From the NCBI GenBank assembly GCA_902537815.1, contig CACBCS010000008.1, forward strand, positions 17,585 to 81,584: a stretch of DNA of 64,000 nucleotides, given 5' to 3'. Below are positions 43,325 through 52,551 of this stretch, one piece after another. Numbering within the stretch: position 1 is the stretch's first letter; every line of letters begins with the position of its first letter. Made by a program: the position numbers and the translations under genes. This stretch comes from an uncultured Pseudohongiella sp. GTDB taxonomy: Bacteria > Pseudomonadota > Gammaproteobacteria > Pseudomonadales > Pseudohongiellaceae. The notes beneath the pieces were generated by a model. It was not told the DNA's origin, did no database searches, and saw only the letters and a list, made by a program, of their open reading frames with translations.

Positions 43325-44282
43325 ACCGACCGTTCTTGTGGGCGATATCGGCGGTACGAACGCCAGATTCGCGATAGCTCGCCCGACCGGGGCCGGATAT
43401 GAATACGAGCAGGTTTTGCTGTGCGACGATTTCGTATCGGCTGAGTCAGCTATCCAGCACTATCTTGAAGAGATATCCGCCCCGCCGGTCAGATCCGCTT
43501 GCCTGGCCGTCGCCGGGCCTGTGGCTGCGGGGAGGGCGAGCCTGACTAACAACCGCTGGCTGTTTGATGAAGCCAGTCTACGCGCCACACTCAGCTGCGA
43601 GAGAGTCAAGCTTCTTAATGATTTTGAAGCGGCGGCTCTGGGAATGGCAGAGCTTGGCCCTGCCGATCTGACTCCCGTGGGGAAAGCTGGATTGCCAGAT
43701 TTGACTCAGACGGAGTTTGTGACGGCGGTGGTTGGTCCCGGAACCGGTTTTGGTGCTGCGAACCTGATCAAGCGGGATGGCAGGCTGACTTCGCTGAGCG
43801 GAGAAGCCGGGCACGTTGGGTTCGCGCCCGAAAACCCTTTACAGGCTGAACTGCTCGCCAGTCTTGCCAATGAGTTTGATCGGGTCTCGGATGAGCGCCT
43901 GGTTTCCGGAAGCGGCCTGGTGAATATTTATCAATTTCTCGCAGCTCGCAGCCAGACCGCAAGCGAGCGATTTGAAGCGGCGACGATCTTTTCGAGGGTC
44001 GAAATGGACCAAATTGCCCGGCAGGCGGTCGCACTGTTTTTTGAATTGCTGGGGCAGGTGGCGGGTAATTTCGTACTTGCAACAGGGTCTTTCGATGGGC
44101 TGTTTATTGCCGGCGGGATTGTTCAGAGATATCCGGAATTACTTCAAAGCAGTGCTTTCATGGCAGGATTTGAAAATAAAGGGCGTCATCGTGGGCTGAT
44201 GCAGGCGGTCCCTACGGGACTGGTCCATCATCCCTTGCCGGGACTTCTTGGGGCGGCGGCCTTCGCAAAAGGCTGGTACTGA
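43317..44282 (+). CDS. glk: glucokinase (ROK-independent Glk type)
   Basis: A 321-residue kinase of the bacterial Glk family. The N-terminal phosphate loop is VGDIGGTNARFAIA, the catalytic region LLNDFEAAALGM contains the aspartate base, and VVGPGTGFGAANLI plus GEAGHVGFAP follow the Glk pattern; LFIAGGIVQRYPEL is near the adenosine site. It phosphorylates glucose with ATP to feed Zwf. It is the last gene of the operon and overlaps eda by eight bases. A TonB relic precedes the operon, and no sugar permease is in the window. Confidence 0.95.
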   Translation: MSEPTVLVGDIGGTNARFAIARPTGAGYEYEQVLLCDDFVSAESAIQHYLEEISAPPVRSACLAVAGPVAAGRASLTNNRWLFDEASLRATLSCERVKLLNDFEAAALGMAELGPADLTPVGKAGLPDLTQTEFVTAVVGPGTGFGAANLIKRDGRLTSLSGEAGHVGFAPENPLQAELLASLANEFDRVSDERLVSGSGLVNIYQFLAARSQTASERFEAATIFSRVEMDQIARQAVALFFELLGQVAGNFVLATGSFDGLFIAGGIVQRYPELLQSSAFMAGFENKGRHRGLMQAVPTGLVHHPLPGLLGAAAFAKGWY

Positions 44283-44428
44283 GTCAGATTTGTCGGGGAC
44301 GCGGTTGCGCACTCTTTTGACAGCCTCTTGTCGGGAAATCGTCATTCAGCGCCTTATGAGCAGCTATGGAGCTGCATTACAGACCGGCGGACATTGTAAT
44401 TTTCGGGCGATGGTGTGACACTCGTTTT

Positions 44429-44878
44429 ATGATCCGTAGACGAATTGTACTTCTACTAATGCTGTCACTAGTGGCGCCACTCAATTCCGGAGCAGCGGCA
44501 TGGATGTCACTGAGCATGAGTGAGCAAGGCGAAGCCAATCAGGAGTCGTCAGATGATCACCGACATACTGACCACCCCATGCACGGTGACAGACATGCGC
44601 ATGGTCAGCACGCCGACGGCCACCTCCATTATCCGCAACCGAATGGGTCCGCTCACGACCATCATGGCGCCGCACAGTTGCACGATGCGCATAGTGATGG
44701 GCACAGTGAGGCAGACTGCGAGTCCGAGTGTCTGTCTTGCACCAACCACTGCTCCAGCCTGGCTCTCTTGAGTCAGCCCAATGAGAGCGAGAACGGAAAT
44801 CTGGCCTTTGCCTCGTCTCCGTCCCATTGCCTTTCAAGTCTTGCGGAAAAGCTTCTGCGCCCACCCATCCTCGTCTAG
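44429..44878 (+). CDS. histidine-rich periplasmic metal-binding protein
   Basis: A 149-residue product from ATG 44429 with a signal peptide (LLLMLSLVAPLNSGAAA). Residues about 35-95 contain over twenty histidines (DDHRHTDHPMHGDRHAHGQ, then HDHHGAAQLHDAHSDGH), followed by CESECLSCTNHC. It would bind Zn, Ni or Cu ions in the periplasm and resembles CopL-like or zinc-handling accessory proteins. No metal transporter lies beside it. An in-frame start at 44366 adds 21 residues and no better signal. Confidence 0.6.
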   Translation: MIRRRIVLLLMLSLVAPLNSGAAAWMSLSMSEQGEANQESSDDHRHTDHPMHGDRHAHGQHADGHLHYPQPNGSAHDHHGAAQLHDAHSDGHSEADCESECLSCTNHCSSLALLSQPNESENGNLAFASSPSHCLSSLAEKLLRPPILV

Positions 44879-45142
44879 TCGGAGTTGGCTAGGCTCTTCG
44901 GCTCCTGCCAGTGACCAGTCCGGATACTCTTTGCTTTTTCATGTGCATTCCAGAAGCAATCTGGCCCAAGTATGTGTTTTGCGAGTTCTTGGCTCGGTCC
45001 ACTCTCCACCCCTAGATATTTGAATTGTTCGAAGCATCAGCGCTTGCAGCGGTTAATTTGCCGTCAGGGCTGCAGCTCGGACACAGGGTCTGACTAGACG
45101 GTGTCAACGTCTCGCGAGAGAAAGGCGCCTTGGGAAAGAAAA

Positions 45143-46264
45143 ATGTTACTAACACAAGTTTGCGCAAGGGGTCGCTTGAGAGCGATCGTCTTGCTCTGTT
45201 TTGGGGGCGCGCTGAGTTCTCTGTTTTCGATGGCGTCGCCTGCTTGGGGACAAGAGAGTGATACTCTGGATGTGCCTATGATGCGCCGCGCACTCGGTAT
45301 GTCCGGACTGAGGAGAAGTATCGCGCTGGATACCCCCCTCGGGGCACTCTTAATGAGAAACAATACGTACCGCATTGCGAAGCTCTCTTCTGCGGCCGTC
45401 CCCGCTGGCGACAGGAAATTTGGCTCTTCAAGTGCGATTGGTCAGTTCAATTCTGTGTTGGACATCGGGCACTCAGGCGGCACAGCCTTTTTTCTCCAGA
45501 CGACTGCCAGACACGTTGATTTTGAGGTGTCTGATCTGCTTAAAGCCAGCGTCAAGCGCCTCGATCTGGGCATCATGGCGATGCGCAACAGCAGTGAGGG
45601 GAACCCGCAATATCTTGGCCTCAGTGTTATCTCGGAAGACAATACTGGCAGGCCGCAATTTGTGGATGGTTACAGGATTGGCGATGGTGTCGGGCTCAGG
45701 CTGGAGGGCGGAGCAAAAATTTCCGACGCCTGGGCGGTCTCCTTCAGATCGGAATTTCTGAACTGGCAGGGTGAAAACGGGATGAATCGACCTAACCTCA
45801 TGCCCCAACCAATGGTCAATCCAATTGATAATGGCAGGATGTTTTCTAACGTAGATATCATCAGGGCCGCTAATGCCTTTGGTGGAAGAGGGCAATGGCG
45901 TACCGGGCTGCACTATCTGTCAAATCAGTATGAACCGCAGCAAAACAACTTTGGCATGACGGTCACGGAGCCGTTCGGAGATCATGAGCGCCTAGGGTTT
46001 TTCCGGACCGGCTATCTGCAGATGTGGCCTCTGGCAAGTATCCCCGGCGCGATGGCTTATATAGAGGCCAATATTGACCGGGAGTTTGAGAATAATATGG
46101 ATCGATTTCTGTCAGACAAAACCATAGTCTCTGCGAAGGTGGGTGTGAACTGGACCTTTGCGCCTTCACGCCAGCTACTGCTGGAATGGCAGCGGTTCAA
46201 CGGGACTGAAGGCATACGGTCCCGAAACGGGCTGTTGATGACAATTCTGCTGGATGATCTTTAA
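45143..46264 (+). CDS. exported outer-membrane-barrel-like protein of unknown function
   Basis: A 373-residue protein from ATG 45143, with GGGAAAG upstream and a signal peptide (cleavage near AWGQ). The mature part alternates hydrophobic and polar residues with tryptophan and aromatic girdles, such as WAVSFRSEFLNWQGENG, GQWRTGLHYLSNQYEPQ, RLGFFRTGYLQMWPLASIPGAM and VSAKVGVNWTFAPSRQLLLEWQRF, which suggests a beta-barrel porin. It does not end in the usual terminal phenylalanine (ends DDL). An earlier GTG at 45101 is possible. No family recognised. Confidence 0.65.
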   Translation: MLLTQVCARGRLRAIVLLCFGGALSSLFSMASPAWGQESDTLDVPMMRRALGMSGLRRSIALDTPLGALLMRNNTYRIAKLSSAAVPAGDRKFGSSSAIGQFNSVLDIGHSGGTAFFLQTTARHVDFEVSDLLKASVKRLDLGIMAMRNSSEGNPQYLGLSVISEDNTGRPQFVDGYRIGDGVGLRLEGGAKISDAWAVSFRSEFLNWQGENGMNRPNLMPQPMVNPIDNGRMFSNVDIIRAANAFGGRGQWRTGLHYLSNQYEPQQNNFGMTVTEPFGDHERLGFFRTGYLQMWPLASIPGAMAYIEANIDREFENNMDRFLSDKTIVSAKVGVNWTFAPSRQLLLEWQRFNGTEGIRSRNGLLMTILLDDL

Positions 46265-46538
46265 CGCATGGGCGGCGCTTCTGACGCGGCGCTTAACGCT
46301 CGGAATTTGCCCAGAGGCGCTCGCTTTGCATGGGTTTTTTCTGTGCTGTGGTTGGGAGTTTCTCATCCGCTAGGCCGCGAGATGCGAGGGCGCGGTCAGT
46401 TCGGGCTTGAATGATGCTTTGAATTCCTTGAAACTGATCAAGAGTGGCAACAGCCGCTGCTACCGGCATGCCTGACGAGAGTCATCGAGTGAGAGGGTTG
46501 GCAGGTCTGGATAGTGTTGCCGACGAGGGAATAAAGTC

Positions 46539-47015
46539 ATGAATGCACTGAAGACGGGAGTCAATAGACAGACAGCGCTCCAGTTTCTGCTTGTCGCTGT
46601 CGTCGGTTTCAGCCTGCCGGCATTTTCCTCCGACAAGGCGCCGGGCGCTGGCAAGTGGCGGGTGGTGAACTACTGGTCAGAGTGGTGTGCGCCCTGCCGG
46701 ATTGAAATACCCATGCTAAATGCCTTAGGCCAGGAGCTGTCGGCGCAGGGTGTCGCTGTTGTTGGCGTGAACTTTGATGAAGACCCGAGAGCGCTGACCC
46801 TGGAAATTGCCGAGGAGCTTGAAATCGAATTTCCCGTGCTGACCAATGAAGAAGTGGCTCGCTTGGGTCTGAGACCGCCTGATGTTCTGCCAACCACCTA
46901 TTTGCTTTCTCCCGACGGTGAAGTGGTGGCTAAACTGATCGGCATGCAAACCGATGCCGAAATCAGGGAGCAACTTGTGATGAAAGGCGCATTATTTGAT
47001 GAGGACGGAGACTAG
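46539..47015 (+). CDS. periplasmic TlpA-like thioredoxin
   Basis: A 158-residue protein with a signal peptide or membrane anchor (FLLVAVVGFSLPAFSS) and a thioredoxin domain. The redox pair is C50-C53 in SEWCAPCRIE, and the cis-proline loop is DVLPTTYLLSPDG. TlpA/ResA proteins reduce or isomerise disulfides in the periplasm, including in copper and cytochrome maturation. The neighbouring downstream secreted protein carries a CDCC motif and may be a partner. Orientation is the same, but a 238-base gap with repeats separates them. Confidence 0.85.
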   Translation: MNALKTGVNRQTALQFLLVAVVGFSLPAFSSDKAPGAGKWRVVNYWSEWCAPCRIEIPMLNALGQELSAQGVAVVGVNFDEDPRALTLEIAEELEIEFPVLTNEEVARLGLRPPDVLPTTYLLSPDGEVVAKLIGMQTDAEIREQLVMKGALFDEDGD

Positions 47016-47195
47016 CGAACCGGGTTTAATTGGAAAGATTGCACCCGTAAACATCAGCGCTCGTACTCCAAATCAAGGCGTCCGGCGGCTGAGGTTTGGA
47101 ATAAGACGGGGGAAAAGATCTGGTAACAAGCCCAAATAAAAAGCCCTGGGAAGAAGGTCTAGTGAAAAGGTGAAGAAACAAGATTATGAAGACTA

Positions 47196-47243
47196 GAGAA
47201 AAGACCAAGAAAAAGTCCAGAGAAAAGGCCGGATAAAAGACGG
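47196..47243. repeat. four degenerate 12-base purine-rich tandem repeats
   Basis: Units at 47196-47207, 47208-47219, 47220-47231 and 47232-47243 share the pattern RRGARAAAGWCCR (A/G-rich with a CC near the end). They lie about 10-60 bases upstream of the GTG of the sialidase-fold gene. On the other strand the run reads as alternating LFSGLF-like codons. Looks like a microsatellite-type array. Confidence 0.6.
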
Positions 47244-47253
47244 GATATAAGGT

Positions 47254-48528
47254 GTGAAAGACGCAGTGAAAGAAAGAGCGATATTGAGACCTCTGATCTC
47301 AGAAGCCTCAACCGCGAAATACGGCGCAATCCCTGGCGCATGCAGAAGGCTGTTGGCCGGTGTCGTATCGGCTTGGGTTTTACTGACCCCCGCACATGCC
47401 GCCGATGTGGAACTGCTGCCTTCCCCTGCTGCTAAAAACAGCAGTTTGTCGCGAGTCGTCAGTGATAAATCAGGCAACCTTTACCTGTCCTGGGTCACGC
47501 AGACAGAAGGTTCTGCCAGCTTATATTATTCGACCCTGAATGAAACACGCTGGAGTGAGCCGCAACTGGTCAGCCAGGGTGAAGATTGGTTCATCAACTG
47601 GGCGGATTTTCCGGTGTTGTCAGTAAGCGCCGAGAATAAAGCGGCGCACTGGCTGCGCATGAGTGCCGAAGGCTCTTACGATTACGACATTGATGCCCGG
47701 TTCTATGACGCTCAAACCGATTCCTGGAGCGACACCATTACGCCGCACAAAGATGGCGTGAGTGCTGAGCACGGGTTTGTGTCCATGCTGCCGGTTGGCA
47801 ACGGCAACACACTGATGTCCTGGCTCGACGGTCGCAATACCAAAACGGAAGCGGGATACGGCGAAATGACGCTGCGCGCCGGAATATTCAGCGCCCGAGG
47901 TGAAACGCTGAGCGAATGGGAGCTGGATGCCCGCGTGTGTGATTGCTGTCAGACCGGCGCCGCCATGTCCGCTGCCGGGCCGGTCATTGTCTACCGCGAC
48001 CGTTCTGGAGGAGAGATCAGGGATATCTATATCACGCGCTATGCCAATGGCGACTGGACGCCGCCGGTTGCCATTCACGATGATCAGTGGGAGATTGCTG
48101 GCTGTCCGGTTAACGGGCCTTCAGTAGCGGCGCAGGGGGACTTTGTGGCCGTCGGCTGGTTTACGGCTAAAGATGATTCGCCTAAGGTACAACTCGCCGT
48201 GTCCACTGACAGTGGCGAACATTTTTCAGCACCCATTCGGGTATCAGGTCCCGACACCATCGGCCGCATCGACACGGCAATCCTTGCCAACGGGCAGGTT
48301 GCAGTGAGCTGGCTGGATACGTCAGATGAAGCAGCTCAGCTTACCGTTTCACGTTTCAGCGCGGGCGGGTCATTGATTGATACCACAGTTGTCGCCAGAA
48401 CGAGTGCTTCCAGACGCAGCGGTTTCCCGATCATGGAAACGATTGGCGATGACTTGTTCGTCACCTGGACGGATATCAGCGAAGGTCCTGAGGTCAGAGT
48501 TGCCCGCGTCGACTTCGCGTCACCCTGA
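47254..48528 (+). CDS. exported sialidase-fold protein with CDCC motif
   Basis: A 424-residue protein; the start is uncertain (GTG 47254, directly after a repeat array; an earlier start is unlikely). A hydrophobic segment (LAGVVSAWVLLTPAHA) follows a 30-residue leader. The mature body has propeller-like repeats (NLYLSWVTQTEGSASLYYST, GQVAVSWLDTSDEAAQLTVSRF, DDLFVTWTDISEGPEVRVA) similar to the sialidase/BNR superfamily, but no catalytic triad was identified. RVCDCCQTGAAMS is the striking feature and suggests a metal or redox centre. It is followed after five bases by a flavin oxidase gene, so the two are one operon. Confidence 0.7.
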   Translation: MKDAVKERAILRPLISEASTAKYGAIPGACRRLLAGVVSAWVLLTPAHAADVELLPSPAAKNSSLSRVVSDKSGNLYLSWVTQTEGSASLYYSTLNETRWSEPQLVSQGEDWFINWADFPVLSVSAENKAAHWLRMSAEGSYDYDIDARFYDAQTDSWSDTITPHKDGVSAEHGFVSMLPVGNGNTLMSWLDGRNTKTEAGYGEMTLRAGIFSARGETLSEWELDARVCDCCQTGAAMSAAGPVIVYRDRSGGEIRDIYITRYANGDWTPPVAIHDDQWEIAGCPVNGPSVAAQGDFVAVGWFTAKDDSPKVQLAVSTDSGEHFSAPIRVSGPDTIGRIDTAILANGQVAVSWLDTSDEAAQLTVSRFSAGGSLIDTTVVARTSASRRSGFPIMETIGDDLFVTWTDISEGPEVRVARVDFASP

Positions 48529-48533
48529 TCCTC

Positions 48534-49649
48534 ATGCGGGAGCGTTACGATTTTGCGGTGATCGGCGCCGGCATCGCAGGAGCTTCTGTCGCAGCTGAGC
48601 TGGCTTCAGACGCCAGTGTCCTGCTGCTCGATAAAGAGCCTCAGCCGGGTTACCACTCTACCGGAAGGTCAGCCGCTTATTTTTCTGATTCCTATGGCAG
48701 TGCCGCCGTTCGTGCGGCCACCGCCTCCAGTAAATCCTTCTTTCGATCGCCGCCCGCCGGATTCACCGAGACTCCTCTGTTGAGGTTACGCGATACGCTG
48801 TTTGTTGCAAGACAAGACCAGCTGCCCCAGATCAGTGCCTTCAAGAAGGAGATCTCCGGGCTTAAGGAAATCAGTGGACCGGATGCCATTCTAGAGGTTC
48901 CGATTCTTGACGCTAACAGCGTCGCCGCAGGCTTACTCGAAACAGGGGGGGGAGATCTTGATGTGGATGCTACGCTTCAGGGCTTTCTTCGCCTGCTGCA
49001 TCAGCGGGGTGGTGTTCTGCACTGCCAGCAGGAAGTGCAGGCCTTATCGAAACGATCAGGCGGCTGGCTCTTAACTACCGCAGACCGGGAATTTGCTTGT
49101 GAAACCCTGGTTAATGCGGCGGGCTCCTGGGCGGGAGAGTTCGGAAGGCGTGCCGGTCTGAGTGATCTCGGCATCACACCTAGAAAAAGAACCGCGCTGT
49201 TGCTGCGTCTCCCGGCGCAGCTGTTCGACGCCGACTGGCCGCTGGTCGTGGACATTGATGGAGAATTTTACTTCAAACCCGATGCAGGTCTGCTGCTGCT
49301 CTCACCCGCAGATGAAACGCCGAGCGCTGCCTGTGACGTCCAGCCTGAGGAATGGGATATTGCGGTCGCCATGGATCGTTTCCAGCGAGCCAGTACATTG
49401 CGCATCAATCGGATCGAACACAAATGGGCTGGCCTGCGGTCTTTTGCCGCGGACAGAGAATTTGTGGTGGGTTTTGACCCCAGAGACGAGGGCTTTTTCT
49501 GGTTGGCCGGCCAGGGCGGCTACGGGGTGCAAACTGCGCCCGGACTGGCGAAGCTCAGTGCTTCCTTGCTCCTGGATTCAGCAGACAGGCTGCCGGTGCA
49601 GATGGCTCCTTACCTTGAGATGCTCGCCCCTGAACGATTGATGGAGTAG
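48534..49649 (+). CDS. FAD-dependent D-amino acid dehydrogenase, DauA-like
   Basis: A 371-residue flavoprotein of the DAO/glycine-oxidase fold. The N-terminal dinucleotide site is FAVIGAGIAGASVAAEL, and YHSTGRSAAYFSDSYG closely resembles the FAD loop of Pseudomonas D-arginine dehydrogenase. C-terminal HKWAGLRSFAADREFVVGF and WLAGQGGYGVQTAPG are standard. It should oxidise a D-amino acid to its 2-keto acid, probably at the inner membrane. Its start is five bases downstream of the CDCC protein's stop codon. D-arginine is a guess; other D-amino acids or L-proline-like substrates are possible. Confidence 0.82.
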   Translation: MRERYDFAVIGAGIAGASVAAELASDASVLLLDKEPQPGYHSTGRSAAYFSDSYGSAAVRAATASSKSFFRSPPAGFTETPLLRLRDTLFVARQDQLPQISAFKKEISGLKEISGPDAILEVPILDANSVAAGLLETGGGDLDVDATLQGFLRLLHQRGGVLHCQQEVQALSKRSGGWLLTTADREFACETLVNAAGSWAGEFGRRAGLSDLGITPRKRTALLLRLPAQLFDADWPLVVDIDGEFYFKPDAGLLLLSPADETPSAACDVQPEEWDIAVAMDRFQRASTLRINRIEHKWAGLRSFAADREFVVGFDPRDEGFFWLAGQGGYGVQTAPGLAKLSASLLLDSADRLPVQMAPYLEMLAPERLME

Positions 49650-49724
49650 CCCACAGCTCTCGTGAACCCAGCGCTCGGGCAAACGGCGTTTCAGTCAAGC
49701 CGGTGCGAAGCGCTTTGTCGCGCG

Positions 49725-51473
49725 TCACTCCAATGCAAACACGACCAATCCGGGCTGACCGCTTGGCGTCTGTATCGACTGCGCCTCCGGGTCCAGCATG
49801 CCCTGAATGATGCCATAGAGACTCCCGGTCCAACGGCTGGGTTGCCCCTTGACGATGGCAACATACTGCTTGCCGTCAACGGCATAAGTGATCGGGAATG
49901 AAGAAGGCAGATGGTCTAAGGTCGTCTCCCACAAGACCGCTCCCGTTTGTGCGTCAAAGGCTTTGAAGGAATTGTCCAGATTGCCTCCGAACACCAGCCC
50001 GCCCGCTGTGGACAGCAGAGGAGTTGAAGGCGGAGTCAGCTCGCGATGACGCCATGCCATTTCCATGGTTTCCATGTTGATGGCCTGTAGCCGTCCAAAT
50101 TTGCCGTCGCTGTCAGCCCGTGGCGCCGGCCTTGCCTCGATACCGGTCGACAGTAGATTGCCGTCTGCCATGAGGCCGGCCATCATGCACATTTCCAGCG
50201 CTGGAAGATAGAGCATTTTAGTGTCCGGATTATAGGCGCCTGCCTGCCAGTTGCGCCCGCCCAGAAAATAAGGGCATAGCAGGTGATTGGCTTCCCTGTT
50301 TGGCACGGAATCAGGATTGATGGATTTGGCGCCGGTCTGTGGGTTGACTGCTGAGACGATATTCTGCAGGCCTAAGTCGATAGATTCGAGATACTCGCCG
50401 GTCTCTGCGTCGACCACGTCATACAGCGCCATTTTCCCCGCGGTGAAAACCACCTTTCTGCTTTGCCCGTTGATTTCCAGATCGTCCAGTTGCCTTTCAT
50501 ATACCCAGTCAAGGTCAAGCTGGTCGTTGGGCATATGCTGGAAGTGCCACACCAGTTCTCCCGTGCGCGGGCGCAGTGCCATCGTAGAATTGGTGAACAG
50601 TGCGTCATTGGTGACCCCCTCAACGTCCAGATTTTCAAGCAGTGGGCCGGTGTCGTAAGTCGGAGCCGCGCCGAAATACACCAATCCAAGCTCTGCGTCA
50701 TAACTGCCGGAATTCCAGACGGAGCCTCCGCTGCGTGCCTGCAGCGGCAGATTATTCCAGGTTTCGCCACCCGGGTTGCCCGGGCGTGCCACCGTATGAA
50801 AACGCCACTGTTCCACGCCAGTTTCCAGATCAAGCCCGACAATGAACCCACCTTCTGGAACCATCGTGGCGGTCACACCCTGAAGAAGCATGCCGTCTGC
50901 AATCATCGGCGCACCGCGCAGTCCGTAGTATCCCTGCAGAGGCTCGACGGGCGTGCTGATGCTGGTTGCCCAGATCACAGCGCCAGTGCGCACATTTAAG
51001 GCCACCATGTCGAGGTCATTGTGCGGAACAAATACACTGTCGCTATACAGCGCGATGCCCTGACGGCGACCGTCGTACACTTCTGATTGGTGTTCATACC
51101 GCCAGAGCTCTGTCCCGTCGCGGGCGTCCAGTGCCAGCAGAATATTGTTTGTGTCGGCGATGAACATGACGCCATCATGTACGAGGGGTGTCGTCATATT
51201 GCCACCCTGCGACAAAGGGACGCTCCAGGCTTGGCGAAGCCCGGAGACATTGCCTGCATCGATGAGATCCAGCGCGCTGTGGCCGCTGAGATCATAACGG
51301 CTGCGCCACATGAGCCAGTCTTCCGCGGGGGGGGTCTGCATCATCGCCGAATCAATACGTCGGTAGTTGTCCAGTAACTCCTGCATCTGGCTTTCCTGAG
51401 CGCCTGTCTGTGAGAATGCAAGGCAGGACACCAGGATATTGGCGATCAGGGGCAGGCGGATGGTCGGGTGCAT
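49725..51473 (-). CDS. soluble periplasmic quinoprotein (PQQ-binding-like propeller)
   Basis: A 582-residue protein with a signal peptide (cleavage near TGAQ, residue 25) and GGAGAGAG before the ATG. Propeller blades are seen as DWLMWRSRYDLSGHSALDLI, LLALDARDGTELWRYEHQ, IVGLDLETGVEQWRFHT, ALRPRTGELVWHFQHMP and AFDAQTGAVLWETTLD. It is a paralogue of the protein at 19158-20912, with the same opening block, but the region aligned to the catalytic WDLDHPFERI reads QLDLDWVYERQ. No cytochrome domain is fused. It probably oxidises an alcohol in the periplasm. Confidence 0.85.
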   Translation of the reverse strand: MHPTIRLPLIANILVSCLAFSQTGAQESQMQELLDNYRRIDSAMMQTPPAEDWLMWRSRYDLSGHSALDLIDAGNVSGLRQAWSVPLSQGGNMTTPLVHDGVMFIADTNNILLALDARDGTELWRYEHQSEVYDGRRQGIALYSDSVFVPHNDLDMVALNVRTGAVIWATSISTPVEPLQGYYGLRGAPMIADGMLLQGVTATMVPEGGFIVGLDLETGVEQWRFHTVARPGNPGGETWNNLPLQARSGGSVWNSGSYDAELGLVYFGAAPTYDTGPLLENLDVEGVTNDALFTNSTMALRPRTGELVWHFQHMPNDQLDLDWVYERQLDDLEINGQSRKVVFTAGKMALYDVVDAETGEYLESIDLGLQNIVSAVNPQTGAKSINPDSVPNREANHLLCPYFLGGRNWQAGAYNPDTKMLYLPALEMCMMAGLMADGNLLSTGIEARPAPRADSDGKFGRLQAINMETMEMAWRHRELTPPSTPLLSTAGGLVFGGNLDNSFKAFDAQTGAVLWETTLDHLPSSFPITYAVDGKQYVAIVKGQPSRWTGSLYGIIQGMLDPEAQSIQTPSGQPGLVVFALE

Positions 51474-51767
51474 GGTCTCTCTCCGATCTGTAAAAGACGT
51501 GTGTGTCGCGATGTGTTCAACGTGCTTCTGAGTCTACGTGAAAATGTGGGTCTGGCTCAAACGTGATTCGCCGCGCCTTTTCATATATACCTCTCATGCC
51601 TGCCAAGTCAGACACTATTTGGCTACAATGAGTCTAACCGGGCCTGCTACATTTTGAGGATCAGGCCCGAAACACATCAAATCAGTGGCCGCGAAAGCCT
51701 TGCCCTGTCAATTGCTGGAAGAGGCGGACGGCGGTAGCGGATTTCACCGACACATGGTTCAGCCGAT

Positions 51768-52517
51768 ATGTTTTCAGTGAATAAGTTTGTCCGATTCTGG
51801 CAGCTTGTCTGGATTTCGATGTTTTGCAGTTTTGCCGGCTCTGCGCTGGCGCAGGATTTTCTGACCATCACCCCCGGCGAATTGCGCATTGCAGTGACCA
51901 GAGCCTCATCGACCGATCCTTACGACTCGCAGCTGTGGATCCGGAAATATCTTGAAAAATTTGCGCAGGAGCAAGCGTTGCAGATTGTGTGGGTAGAGGT
52001 GCCATTCAGTGAGTCCTGGCTGCTCGCCAGCCGCAACGCGGTGGATATTGTGGCGACCAACGTGGCGAGTTTTGCTGACCGGCAAAGTGCAGGTGCGAGT
52101 TTTTCTGCCCCTTTTCTCTATGAGCGAAGGGCCCTCAGAATTCGCCCGGAAGATCAAATTCGCTACATTCAGATCAGCGATTTTGTTGACAGCACTATTG
52201 GGGTAGTCCGCGGTATGGCGGCTGAGCGCGATGTGGACCGCCGTGCCGTGCCGGGTGTCAACATCCGGCGAACAGACTCTTTTCCGGAACTGTATGAGGA
52301 ATTTGATTCAGGCAGACTGGATGCGATCGCCGAGGCTGAATATTACTCGCTCGACGGTGAGGTGATTCCCTCGCATGGTGACGACATCGTACTGATTGAC
52401 CACCATGATCTGACCCCCGGATCCCGTGAAGAGTCTGTGTTCGTCGTGAGCGACGCCAGCTTGAACTTGCTCGCTGTGCTCAACCAATTTATCGCGATGA
52501 CCCGATTTCCCCTGTAA
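51768..52517 (+). CDS. orphan periplasmic solute-binding protein (SBP_bac_3)
   Basis: A 249-residue protein with a signal peptide (cleavage near ALAQ, residue 29). The fold is that of amino-acid-type substrate-binding proteins: GELRIAVTRASSTDP, then YLEKFAQEQALQIVWVEV, VDIVATNVASFADRQ and TIGVVRGMAAERDVDRR. No ABC permease or ATPase is adjacent; instead an MFS carrier starts 34 bases later. It could feed a distant transporter or serve as a sensor or enzyme such as a soluble lytic-type domain. The pair with the MFS gene looks co-transcribed. Confidence 0.78.
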   Translation: MFSVNKFVRFWQLVWISMFCSFAGSALAQDFLTITPGELRIAVTRASSTDPYDSQLWIRKYLEKFAQEQALQIVWVEVPFSESWLLASRNAVDIVATNVASFADRQSAGASFSAPFLYERRALRIRPEDQIRYIQISDFVDSTIGVVRGMAAERDVDRRAVPGVNIRRTDSFPELYEEFDSGRLDAIAEAEYYSLDGEVIPSHGDDIVLIDHHDLTPGSREESVFVVSDASLNLLAVLNQFIAMTRFPL

Positions 52518-52551
52518 ACCCTTCGCCTGAAACCTGGCCGCGCTGAGTGCT

